64,000 nucleotides of DNA, from the NCBI RefSeq assembly GCF_018156225.1, contig NZ_JAGTAR010000021.1, positions 47,378-111,377 on the forward strand, written 5' to 3'. Of the stretch, positions 9,496-18,000 are shown in pieces. The position numbers and the translations under genes are program-made. This stretch comes from Carboxylicivirga sediminis (GTDB lineage: Bacteria > Bacteroidota > Bacteroidia > Bacteroidales > Marinilabiliaceae). Each line of letters opens with the position of its first letter. Within the stretch, counting starts at the first letter, position 1. The notes beneath the pieces are model-generated. The model did no database searches and was not told the DNA's origin. It worked only from the letters and a program-made list of their open reading frames with translations.

Positions 9496-10883
9496 TCAAA
9501 CACCTGCCTTTCAATCTCTTCTAACGTTTTTCCTTTTGTTTCAGGTAATCTGCGAAAAATAAAGATCCATCCGGCTACACATATTCCTCCATACAACCAA
9601 AATGTTCCATAAGCACCAAGCCTGCTATTAAGGAGCGGAAATGTATAAGTCAAAAGAAAACTAGCTAACCACAGTGAAACGGTTGCAACAGCCATGGCAG
9701 CTCCGCGCATCTTATTCGGAAATATCTCTGATAAAACGACCCAGGTTACTGGCGCCAATGACATCGCATAACATGCAATTGCAGAAACCACCAGTAAAAG
9801 AAAAGGCCACCCAGTAATTTCATAAAAATAAGCTACTCCCATTACCAGGTAAATGCCTGCTAAGCCTCCAGCGCCAATAAGCATTAGCCATCGCCTGCCT
9901 AATAAATCAACGGTATAAATGGCAATAAAAGTAAATACTAAGTTGACACTCCCCGTTACAACAATATTAAATAGTATATCTGATACACCATAGCCAGCTG
10001 CAGCAAATATTTCTTGTGCATAATTGAAAATGACATTGATTCCACACCACTGCTGAAAGGTTGCCAAAACAATACCTATTACTAATACTTTTTTTATTCG
10101 ACCATTAAATAAGTGCTTCAAATTGACATTATGACGTTCTTTATTCAAGCCCAAAGCAATACTTGCATATTCTTGTTGAGCATAATTCTGACCTCCAATT
10201 TTTGTAAGAATAGCTTTTGCCTGATGCTCCTTTCCCTTTGTTGCAAGCCAACGAGGGCTTTCTGGCACAAAGAATAACAAGATAAAAAACACGCTTGAAG
10301 GCACTAGTTCAGCCCAAAACATCCATCGCCAGGCCATTTGTCCATTCCATGAGCTAAGTATCTCAGCGTTGGTTGATTCAATAGGTACTGGCTCTGCCAC
10401 CTGCCAGTTAACTAATTGTGCTGCCAAAATCCCAACAACTATTGTTAACTGATTAAGCGAAACAAATCTGCCTCTCATGAAAGCTGGTGATACTTCAGCA
10501 ATATACATTGGCGAAAGATTAGAAGCCAGACCAATGGCAACCCCGCCAATAATACGACAAAATACAAACATTATAAACTGATGTGTAGCTCCTGTACCAA
10601 CGGCAGACAGTGCAAATAATATAGCTGCAGTAAGTAATAAACGTTTACGCCCTAACCTATCACTTAACACTCCAGACACTATGGCTCCCAGCAAACAACC
10701 TATTAAAGCACAACTCATGGCCCATCCTTGAAGCGCTGTCGAGTTAGCAATACCGAAGAAGACTTCATAAAATGGCTTTGCCCCGCCGATAACAACCCAA
10801 TCATAACCAAAAAGTAATCCGCCCATTGCCGAAACCATTGAAATAGCAAAAATGTACTTAGTATTATAATTATTGTGTCTCAT
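9492..10883 (-). CDS. Sugar porter family MFS transporter
   Basis: A polytopic protein of about 463 residues with the marks of the MFS sugar porter family (XylE/GLUT type): G-G-L-L-F-G-Y-D in helix 1, D-R-L-G-R-K in loop 2-3, P-E-S-P-R-W-L after helix 6, Q-Q-W-C-G-I-N in helix 7, a second D-L-L-G-R-R, and P-E-T-K-G-K-T at the end. It should take a sugar across the inner membrane, probably with protons. In helix 7 the usual Q-Q-x-x-G-I-N is kept. The ATG at 10883 is preferred over a GTG one codon earlier. It is first in a four-gene leftward operon, overlaps the sulfatase by 4 bases, and diverges from an AraC regulator 141 bases away. There is no SusC/SusD pair in the cluster, so outer-membrane entry of the substrate must use another system or simple porins. 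Confidence 0.93.
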   Translation of the reverse strand: MRHNNYNTKYIFAISMVSAMGGLLFGYDWVVIGGAKPFYEVFFGIANSTALQGWAMSCALIGCLLGAIVSGVLSDRLGRKRLLLTAAILFALSAVGTGATHQFIMFVFCRIIGGVAIGLASNLSPMYIAEVSPAFMRGRFVSLNQLTIVVGILAAQLVNWQVAEPVPIESTNAEILSSWNGQMAWRWMFWAELVPSSVFFILLFFVPESPRWLATKGKEHQAKAILTKIGGQNYAQQEYASIALGLNKERHNVNLKHLFNGRIKKVLVIGIVLATFQQWCGINVIFNYAQEIFAAAGYGVSDILFNIVVTGSVNLVFTFIAIYTVDLLGRRWLMLIGAGGLAGIYLVMGVAYFYEITGWPFLLLVVSAIACYAMSLAPVTWVVLSEIFPNKMRGAAMAVATVSLWLASFLLTYTFPLLNSRLGAYGTFWLYGGICVAGWIFIFRRLPETKGKTLEEIERQVFE

Positions 10884-10929
10884 CACTTCTTGTTTTATTA
10901 ATATTTGCCATTAATTCCTCTTAATAATA

Positions 10930-10958
10930 CAAAAGAACTAACATTAATTAAGTCACAA
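10930..10958 (-). promoter_or_regulatory. Possible Bacteroidota-type promoter of the MFS/sulfatase operon
   Basis: Reading the minus strand, TTTG (10958-10955) is followed 17 bases later by TTCTTTTG (10937-10930), close to the Bacteroidota consensus TTTG and TAnnTTTG. The first base pair of the -7 box is off and the spacing is slightly short. It lies about 50 bases before the MFS start in the divergent region shared with the AraC gene. This is a pattern match only. Confidence 0.3.
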
Positions 10959-11024
10959 AATGGACACCAATACTAAATCCATGGATTATTTTATTATTTT
11001 CACAACAACTTTACATTTCTAATT

Positions 11025-11903
11025 ATGGTAAGGAAAGACGGTTTTGAAGGAGAACGGACCTTTGTTATTCCTGCTCACATTATCGAAGCAATCAAAAAGG
11101 AACCACAAAACAGTCAACTCTACATTACTGACATCGGCTTTTATCCTAAGGCAAGAGACCACTATCGGTGCAGACAACATGGTTGCAACCAATATATCCT
11201 GATATATTGTACAGATGGAGGTGGATGGGTATCCGTGGAAAGTTCAAAGGTCAAACTATCGGCCAATCAATATTACATAATACCACCCCAAAAAGCCCAT
11301 TCATATGCTGCAAATCCAGACGACCCATGGACTATATATTGGATTCATTATAATGGTTTCATGGCACAATCATTATCCGGAGATTCTAAGGTTGCACAAC
11401 ACATTCTGCCATCCCCCTCTGATAGAATAAAGGATCGCCTTCGCCTTTTTAACGAAATTTTTGTCAACATCGAAATGGGTTATAGCCCTGACAACATTAA
11501 CTATGCCAACATCTGCCTTTGGTATCTGCTGGGATCCTTCCGTTATATAAATCAATTCAGACAAATAAGCAATGATGGGTGTACTGATATAATTGACCGT
11601 TCAATACTATACATGCGAAAGCACCTGAAAAATAAATTAACATTAGATTTACTTGCTAAGCAATTTGGCCTATCGTCCTCCTACTATTCCAATATTTTCA
11701 GAAACAAAACGGGCAAACCTCCCTTAGACTACCTCATTCATCTGCGCATACAACATGCCTGCCAACTACTCGACCACAGCAGTTTACAAATCAAGGAAGT
11801 GGCTTTAAGGATTGGCTATGATGATCCTTTCTATTTTTCAAGAATATTTAAGAAGGTAATGAATATGTCACCCAAAGCTTATAAAAAAAAGCTGAAAGGA
11901 TAA
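11025..11903 (+). CDS. AraC-family transcriptional regulator
   Basis: A 292-residue one-component regulator. The N-terminal half (about 30-130) is a cupin-like AraC ligand-binding domain, with a central I-P-P-Q-K-A-H-S-Y pattern typical of these barrels. The C-terminal 100 residues hold two helix-turn-helix motifs: L-A-K-Q-F-G-L-S-S-S-Y-Y, then A-L-R-I-G-Y-D-D-P-F-Y-F-S-R with the family F-K-K-x-x-x-x-S-P-K-A-Y ending. It is divergent from the MFS-sulfatase-DUF5107-GH2 operon across a 141-base gap, the usual position for a local activator that senses a sugar in the cytoplasm. It is distinct in sequence from the second AraC regulator at 40627. Function is inferred from the family and context; the inducer is unknown. 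Confidence 0.9.
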   Translation: MVRKDGFEGERTFVIPAHIIEAIKKEPQNSQLYITDIGFYPKARDHYRCRQHGCNQYILIYCTDGGGWVSVESSKVKLSANQYYIIPPQKAHSYAANPDDPWTIYWIHYNGFMAQSLSGDSKVAQHILPSPSDRIKDRLRLFNEIFVNIEMGYSPDNINYANICLWYLLGSFRYINQFRQISNDGCTDIIDRSILYMRKHLKNKLTLDLLAKQFGLSSSYYSNIFRNKTGKPPLDYLIHLRIQHACQLLDHSSLQIKEVALRIGYDDPFYFSRIFKKVMNMSPKAYKKKLKG

Positions 11904-12064
11904 TAGTATCAAATACCTCTCCTCTAGGGGTCCTTACTGGATACAAAATACATCACAACAGACGAATTACTAGTTTTTTTAGAAGGATTAAACTTATCAC
12001 AAAAAATACAATCAAAATTGCGATTCATATTTGCACCAAGCTAAAAAAAGAATATACTTGCAAA

Positions 12065-12469
12065 ATGTTTATTGGGCGTACCAAAATATCTTTAGTATTC
12101 ATAGTGCTGTACTTCATTGTGTTTTTGCACAATTTAATACCACACTATCATTTTCCAGAGCACCATAATAATGCTATAACATGTTGCGATATTGACGATT
12201 CTCCAAACAACAAGTCTTTCATATGTGATATGCATGCAGACCTGGAGCTTGAAGATGAAAAACATGATTGCAAAAATTGTTATATAGTAATTAGTTCGGT
12301 CACTAATAATACAGAGAATAAACCTTCGCTCATTTTTGTTTATAACAGTCCTCAAAGAGAGTACGAAATAAGAACCTCTCACAATTACACGGCTGTAGTT
12401 AACCACAAAATAGCACCTAAGAGGTTTTACAAAACCACGTCACTTCGAGCACCTCCCTTTCAAGTATAA
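12065..12469 (+). CDS. Small His/Cys-rich membrane-anchored protein, paralogue of the one at 14093
   Basis: A 134-residue protein of unknown function. One hydrophobic segment (about 8-24) is followed at once by P-H-Y-H-F-P-E-H-H, then scattered cysteines (C-C-D, F-I-C-D, H-D-C-K-N-C). It ends in T-S-L-R-A-P-P-F-Q-V. The protein encoded at 14093 has the same plan: a hydrophobic segment, P-H-S-H-H, cysteines, and an ending L-S-F-R-G-P-P-P-P. The two are clearly related. The metal-binding residues just outside the membrane and the nearness to a Fur regulator and a metal efflux system suggest a periplasmic metal-binding or sensing role. The gene stands alone, with about 160 bases before it and 230 after, and its own upstream region. 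I do not recognise a named family with confidence. Confidence 0.65.
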   Translation: MFIGRTKISLVFIVLYFIVFLHNLIPHYHFPEHHNNAITCCDIDDSPNNKSFICDMHADLELEDEKHDCKNCYIVISSVTNNTENKPSLIFVYNSPQREYEIRTSHNYTAVVNHKIAPKRFYKTTSLRAPPFQV

Positions 12470-12703
12470 TACATCACTTTGTATGTAATTAAGCCTTTTT
12501 AGTTCTGAATCAGCTATATATACCTAATGCTATAAGCTACAATTGGCATTGAGATGCATTATTGTTTGCAAATAGTTATTATGTACACTTTACAAATAGG
12601 TCACAAGCTGCAAAATCATAAGATAACATTTACAACATAGCATTATTACAAGGCAAACCTGTGCTCCAAATGGAGCTTTAAAAGCATAAATTAATAACAC
12701 AAC

Positions 12704-13467
12704 ATGAAAAATAACATATACTCCCTTTCAATTTTTAAAATAGCACTAATTATCATTTTGCTTTTTGGCACTAATAATCTCTTTGCTCAGCTAACTGAGG
12801 TTGCCAAAAGATTTGATTGGCCGTCGCGAATCATCTTTATTGGAGATGAACTATATGTTGCTGATGCGAATCTGAATAAGGTCTCCAAAATAGATATCAC
12901 CCGCCCTGAACCGGTTATAACAGATATCGTAGGTATTTTTAGACCCTGGGGACTTGCCTACAGAGGAAATGATTTATACATAGCCGATTCACAGCAAGAT
13001 ATTATCGTGAAGAGGGATTTGAGCATCTCTACGCCAAACACTACCGGAGTTTTAAATATTGGAAATGGCGCATATCTTGATGGCCTACATCTTGTTGATA
13101 ACATGCTTTATGTTTCATTTTATGAGGGCAACAAAGTAGTTAAAATAAATATTGATGACCCGATACCTGTTGTTACGGATGTTAAAACTGACCTAAGGGG
13201 TCCTGCCGGTTTAACTTTCAAAGACGATGAGTTATACATTGCTGAATATGACGCTGGACTCATAATAAAAAATGACATTACCAATCCATCTGCAGATGCT
13301 GTCACCTTAGCTACAGGCATGAGTAGTATCGAAGACAGCCATTTTGTAGGGAATTAAAAAATGGAATTATCTCTGATAGTGAAAGAATTAACGTTGATCA
13401 CTTAAAGAAAGGTCTATATATCATTAAATTAGACGACGAATCAACAGTTAATTTTATTAAAAAATAA
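12704..13467 (+). pseudogene. Broken beta-propeller (NHL-like) protein with detached T9SS sorting tail
   Basis: The open frame 12704-13357 encodes a signal peptide (ending L-F-A-Q) and NHL/SMP-30-like propeller repeats, each with patterns such as G-D-E-L-Y-V-A-D and G-N-D-L-Y-I-A-D. It stops abruptly after about five repeats. Four bases later another frame (13361-13467) encodes N-G-I-I-S-D-S-E and then L-K-K-G-L-Y-I-I-K-L, ending in I-K-K before a TAA. That is the end of a type IX secretion sorting domain. The start of the sorting domain (the Y-P-N-P part) is missing, so this looks like an internal deletion plus frame loss that joined the propeller to the last third of its sorting signal. A direct repeat GGAATTA at 13350 and 13363 flanks the junction and could be the scar. 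The truncated frame may still be translated. Confidence 0.7.
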
Positions 13468-13486
13468 TAGATTAGAAAAAAACTAC

Positions 13487-13541
13487 GCAAAGAGCACAAT
13501 GACAGAATCGTATTCCCTAATATTGCGCTCTTTGCATTTTT
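13487..13541 (+). terminator. Rho-independent terminator after the propeller gene
   Basis: The arms 13487-13500 and 13522-13535 pair over 14 positions with one A-C mismatch around a 21-base loop, followed by ATTTTTC. It lies 20 bases past the sorting-tail stop, which supports the tail belonging to the same original gene. Confidence 0.7.
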
Positions 13542-13621
13542 CTAACGTGCACTTATTGTGAAAAATTCATTATATTTTGACAGCCTCCGAGTAAGAAATC
13601 AATTGCTTAACTCATATTAAT

Positions 13622-14035
13622 ATGCAACCATCATTTGAGCAGCAACTCATCAATAAAAAAGTTAAACCAACTGCTATGCGCCTATTGGTTTTAGAAATTC
13701 TTAATAAAGAATTAAATGCAATTAGTCTCTCTGATTTGGTTGCTAAATTTGAGTATGCTGAAAAATCAACACTTTTCCGCACCTTAAAAACCTTTGAAGA
13801 AAAGAGGCTAATCCATCGTATTGATGACGGATCTGGTATTGTAAAATATGCCTTGTGTAATAATGAATGTGATGATATTCATGAAGATGAGCATATTCAT
13901 TTTGTTTGTACCCAATGTAAAAACACCATTTGCTTGAATGAAGTTAAGTTACCCACAATTGAACTCCCAAATAATTTCACACTTAAAAACCTACAAATCA
14001 CTGCAAAAGGAATATGCAACAAATGCAATTCTTAA
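13622..14035 (+). CDS. Fur-family metalloregulator
   Basis: A 137-residue protein of the Fur/Zur/PerR family, which represses metal genes when metal-loaded. The N-terminal winged helix (about 1-80) contains K-V-K-P-T-A-M-R and the recognition stretch A-E-K-S-T-L-F-R-T. The C-terminal dimer domain has D-E-H-I-H-F-V-C-T-Q-C-K and a second cysteine pair in C-N-K-C near the end, together forming the structural zinc site and a His-rich sensory site. Which metal it senses cannot be told from the sequence. It is 57 bases upstream of the small His-rich protein and heads the metal-efflux gene set, so local regulation of that set is likely. A TGCAAC-n3-GTTGCA palindrome just past its stop is a candidate operator. 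Confidence 0.9.
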   Translation: MQPSFEQQLINKKVKPTAMRLLVLEILNKELNAISLSDLVAKFEYAEKSTLFRTLKTFEEKRLIHRIDDGSGIVKYALCNNECDDIHEDEHIHFVCTQCKNTICLNEVKLPTIELPNNFTLKNLQITAKGICNKCNS

Positions 14036-14038
14036 CTT

Positions 14039-14053
14039 TGCAACTTGGTTGCA
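14039..14053. promoter_or_regulatory. Inverted repeat, candidate Fur-family operator
   Basis: TGCAAC and GTTGCA form a perfect inverted repeat around TTG, starting three bases after the Fur gene's stop and 40 bases before the likely start of the next gene. Fur-family boxes are short AT-rich palindromes of this sort. A degenerate relative (TGCACCAAG) lies about 30 bases upstream of the paralogous gene at 12065. Assignment to the neighbouring regulator is inference. Confidence 0.4.
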
Positions 14054-14092
14054 CAAAAAAACATATACTTTTACTCGCAAAATAAATTAAAA

Positions 14093-14494
14093 GTGAACAG
14101 CATCCCGAAGACATACAAACTGATGATGATATTAGCAGGTTTGCTGATATTAGTGCATTTTGGGATGCCCCATAGCCACCATGCCCTAAATAATCCAACC
14201 TGCCATATGGCAGAAGGTTATGATGATACTGAGCACAGTAACCAATCAAATGAGGAATCTGAAACTTGTCACCTATTAGGAGAACTTAGTTTTAATAACT
14301 TTAATTCTTCTGAAACAGTTTTACCAGACATTTCTTTCTTTATTATTAGCTGTTTAATTCCTGAATCAAATCAACTTGTTGGTAAGCAAAGTATTCCACC
14401 GTACAAGAATCCTGTTATTAAACAGATACTAATCAACTACTTTGCAACCAAACTAAGTTTTAGAGGCCCTCCACCACCTATCTTTGTCGGTTAA
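14093..14494 (+). CDS. Small His-rich membrane-anchored protein of the metal operon
   Basis: A protein of about 133 residues of unknown function and a paralogue of the protein at 12065. A hydrophobic helix runs directly into H-F-G-M-P-H-S-H-H, with two cysteines farther on (P-T-C-H, E-T-C-H) and the ending F-R-G-P-P-P-P-I-F-V-G. A GTG at 14093 gives the same spacing of the His cluster as in the paralogue. A TTG at 14045 lies inside the palindrome described at 14039-14053 and is an unlikely start; ATG codons at 14123 and 14126 would cut off part of the membrane helix. It follows the Fur regulator and precedes the TRASH-like protein and CzcA. Likely role: periplasmic metal binding or sensing for the efflux pump. 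The start codon is uncertain. Confidence 0.6.
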   Translation: MNSIPKTYKLMMILAGLLILVHFGMPHSHHALNNPTCHMAEGYDDTEHSNQSNEESETCHLLGELSFNNFNSSETVLPDISFFIISCLIPESNQLVGKQSIPPYKNPVIKQILINYFATKLSFRGPPPPIFVG

Positions 14495-14567
14495 ATCTAT
14501 CCACATTCTTTGTTACCCCTTATAATTGCGAAGCTTAAATGCATTAGTAAGGCAAATAAAAGACTAC

Positions 14568-15044
14568 ATGACAAAAAAGAAGCTAACTAAAACAGAGCTT
14601 CTTGAGATTCAACACCAACAAGACAAAAAGTTCCGGAAATACTTATTGACCACTTTTTTGGCATTACTAATATTATTGGTATGCACACTCATGTTTTACA
14701 CATACGGTTGTGAAACGCGCTTGTGGATAAAGACTTATACAGAATACAATAAGTTACTGCCAGCTAATCAGGTCTGCTTCACAGGGGAACAGCTAACCGC
14801 GCATGAAGCAAAAAAGGTTCAATTACATCAGCAAACATTTTATGTATGCAGTGAACGCTGTCTGAATGTGCTGAAAAACCATTTTCGAGAAATTAGTCGA
14901 ACAAAAGATCCGTTGACTCAAGAAACCATAAACAAAGCTAATGCTGTAATCGGATTACACAAACAAGGTTCCACTCATGTGCTATTCTTTAAAAGCGAGC
15001 AGAACTTACAAACCTATTACAATTCATTAGCAAATAACAAATAA
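14568..15044 (+). CDS. Membrane-anchored TRASH-like metal-binding protein
   Basis: A 158-residue protein starting at ATG 14568 (M-T-K-K-K). A TTG 14 codons upstream is also open but less likely. One transmembrane segment (about 25-47) is followed by a periplasmic domain with Q-V-C-F-T-G-E and F-Y-V-C-S-E-R-C-L-N. This Cys...Cys-x3-Cys arrangement, with a preceding aromatic, resembles TRASH domains and the MlpB-like proteins found beside Bacteroidota RND metal pumps, which bind soft or transition metals. The end (T-H-V-L-F-F-K-S) matches the C-terminal pattern of those proteins. The gene ends 5 bases before the CzcA-TolC fusion, so the two are almost certainly co-transcribed. Probable role: passing metal to the pump or sensing it in the periplasm. 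The TRASH assignment is by motif only. Confidence 0.68.
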   Translation: MTKKKLTKTELLEIQHQQDKKFRKYLLTTFLALLILLVCTLMFYTYGCETRLWIKTYTEYNKLLPANQVCFTGEQLTAHEAKKVQLHQQTFYVCSERCLNVLKNHFREISRTKDPLTQETINKANAVIGLHKQGSTHVLFFKSEQNLQTYYNSLANNK

Positions 15045-15049
15045 CAATC

Positions 15050-18000
15050 ATGATAAACAGTATATTATCATTCTCCATAAAGAATAAATTGCTTATCGGC
15101 TTAATGACGATAGCTCTGATATTTGGAGGTCTGTATTCAATGACACAAATACCTTTGGATGCAACGCCTGATATAACAAATAATCAGGTACAGGTTATTA
15201 CCGTTGCTCCCAATCTCAGCACTGAAGATATCGAACAGTTTGTTACCTACCAGATAGAACTATCAATGTCTAACTTACCAAGTGTTACTGAAATTCGTTC
15301 AGTTTCACGCTTTGGCTTATCTGTTGTCACTATCGTATTTGAAGATGATATGGGCACATACCTGCCACGTCAGTTGGTAGGTGAAGCTTTAGATGAGGTT
15401 CAGGAAAAAATACCTGAGGGCTTTGGAACCCCAACAATGTCACCAATCAGTACTGGTCTTGGCGAGATATACCAATATGCATTAGACCTTGAGCCTGGTT
15501 TTGAAGACCAATACAGTAATAAGGAGTTACGTTCGATACAAGATTGGATAGTCAAGCGCCAAATGGCTATGCTGCCAGGAGTTGTTGAGATTAATTCATT
15601 TGGTGGTGAGACCAAACAGTATGAAGTAGCAATTGAGCCTAATCAGCTTAAGAGCATGAATGTAACAATGACTGAAGTATTCAAAGCTCTCCAAGATAAC
15701 AATGAAAACACAGGAGGAGCATATATTGAAAAAAATAACCTGATTAACTACATCCGAGGAGAGGGATTGGCTCGTTCTGTTAAGGACATCGAAAACATGG
15801 TAATTAAAAGTGTTAACAATCGGCCAGTTTATATTCGTGATGTTGCCAAAGTACAATTTGGCAGTGCCGTTCGCTATGGCGCATTTACTCGCAATGGGAA
15901 AGGTGAGGCTGTAGGCGGAATTGTTATGATGCTGAAAGGAGAAAACTCAAATAAAGTCATCTCTAATGTAAAAGAACGCATTGAGCAAATACAAAAATCA
16001 TTACCTGAAGGTGTTAAAATCGTTCCTTTCCTTGATAGAAGCGAGATGATTAAAAGTACGACATCGACAGTGGCTGAAAACTTATCGCTGGGAGCACTAA
16101 TCGTCATATTTGTGCTGGTACTCATCTTGGGTAATATGAGAGGTGGTCTCATTGTGGCTACTGTCATTCCGTTATCTCTTCTCTTTGCGTTTATAATGAT
16201 GCATGTGTTCGATGTATGGGCCAATCTAATGAGTCTTGGCGCGATTGACTTTGGAATACTCATAGATGGAGCCGTCATCCTTATTGAAGGTATGATATTT
16301 TACCTGGGTGATAAAACATATATAGGTAAAAAACTAACACAGCTTGATAAAGACAAAATTGCCTATAAAATTTCAAGTGGAATGATGAATTCAGTCTTCT
16401 TCGGCCAAATCATCATCATGATAGTTTTCATCCCTCTATTGGCTCTTCAAGGCATTGAAGGGAAAATGTTTAAACCAATGGCCTTAACATTTGGCTTTGC
16501 AGTTATTGGTGTAACTTTCCTTTGCCTTACATATGTACCAATGATGATGGCATTATTCCTTAAGCCTCCCAAGAAAGAAAAACAGACTTTTGGAGACAAG
16601 TTTATCACTCGCCTTGAAAGCATTTACCAACCAATGTTAGTGTGGACTCTCAATAATACTAAAAAAGTTATGGCGGGTGTAGTTGGTATGTTTATAATCT
16701 CAGCTGTTTTATTCAGTAATATGGGTGGAGAATTTGTCCCTCAACTTGATGAAGGCAATCTGGCCATGCACATACTTTTAAAACCAGGAACAGATCTGAC
16801 TAATGTGGTTGAAAAGTCAAGTGCTGTTGAAAAACTACTGGTTGATAAATTTCCCGATGAGATAGAATCAATTCAAACACGAATTGGTGTTGCAGACATT
16901 CCGACAGATCCAATGCCAATAGATATTGGTGACTGCTTTATTATTCTCAAGGATAAAGATAATTGGACTGCAGCAGACAGTAAAGAAGAATTGCTTGAAC
17001 TATTTAAAGAAACGGTGAGTGTATTACCTGGTATTAATTATGAGTTTTCACAACCCGTTGAAATGCGTTTTAATGAGTTGCTTACCGGAATCAGAGAAGA
17101 TCTGGCTATCAAACTATATGGTGAAGATTTAGAGATACTGGCTCAAAAAGCTGCTGAAATTGAAAAATTGATAGCAAACATCAATGGAGTTGGAGATATA
17201 CGAACAGAAGCAACTAAAGGATTACCACAAATAACCGTGAATTATAATCGTGAACAGTTAGCTTACTATGGAGCAAATATCAGTGATCTTAATACAATTA
17301 TTAAGACCGCATTTAACGGAAATGCTGCGGGGGTCGTTTACGAAGGTGAAAAACGTTTTGACTTGGTTGTGAGATTAAATCAAGATAATAGAAGGGATAT
17401 AGAAGATGTAAAAACCTTATTTATTCCGCTTCCCAATGGGCAGCAAATTCCACTTCAAGAACTAGCTGATGTCAGTTATGAACCTGGTCCAATGCAAATA
17501 AGTCGTGACAATACCAACAGGCGAATTTATGTTGGCATTAATGTACGCGGACGTGATGTAAAGACTTTAGTACAGGAAATAGAAGAAAAGCTGGATGCTG
17601 AATTGACTTTACCGGCCGGTTACTATATTCGCTATGGAGGGGCATTTGAAAATCTGGAACGAGCCAGTAACCGGTTAATGATTGTTGTTCCAATCGCTTT
17701 GGCATTAATTTTTGTGATGCTATTTATGGCGCTTAAGTCAATACCACATACCTTATTGGTGTACATGGCAATCCCGCTTTCGGCTATGGGAGGCATAATT
17801 AGTCTTTACATTCGTGATATGCCTTTTAGTATATCTGCGGGTGTAGGCTTCATAGTGATATTTGGTGTAGGTGTTATGGATGGCCTGGTACTGATTGGCT
17901 CATTTAAGGAACAAAAGGAAAATGGCATTACAAATCTACGGGACATCATAGTAAAGGGAGCCACGAGGCGGGTTCGTCCTGTTTTTCTTCTTGCCAGCAC

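Noticed and set aside
15874..16278. Leftward 134-codon open frame
   Set aside because: It is antisense to the CzcA transmembrane region; no motif or signal of its own.
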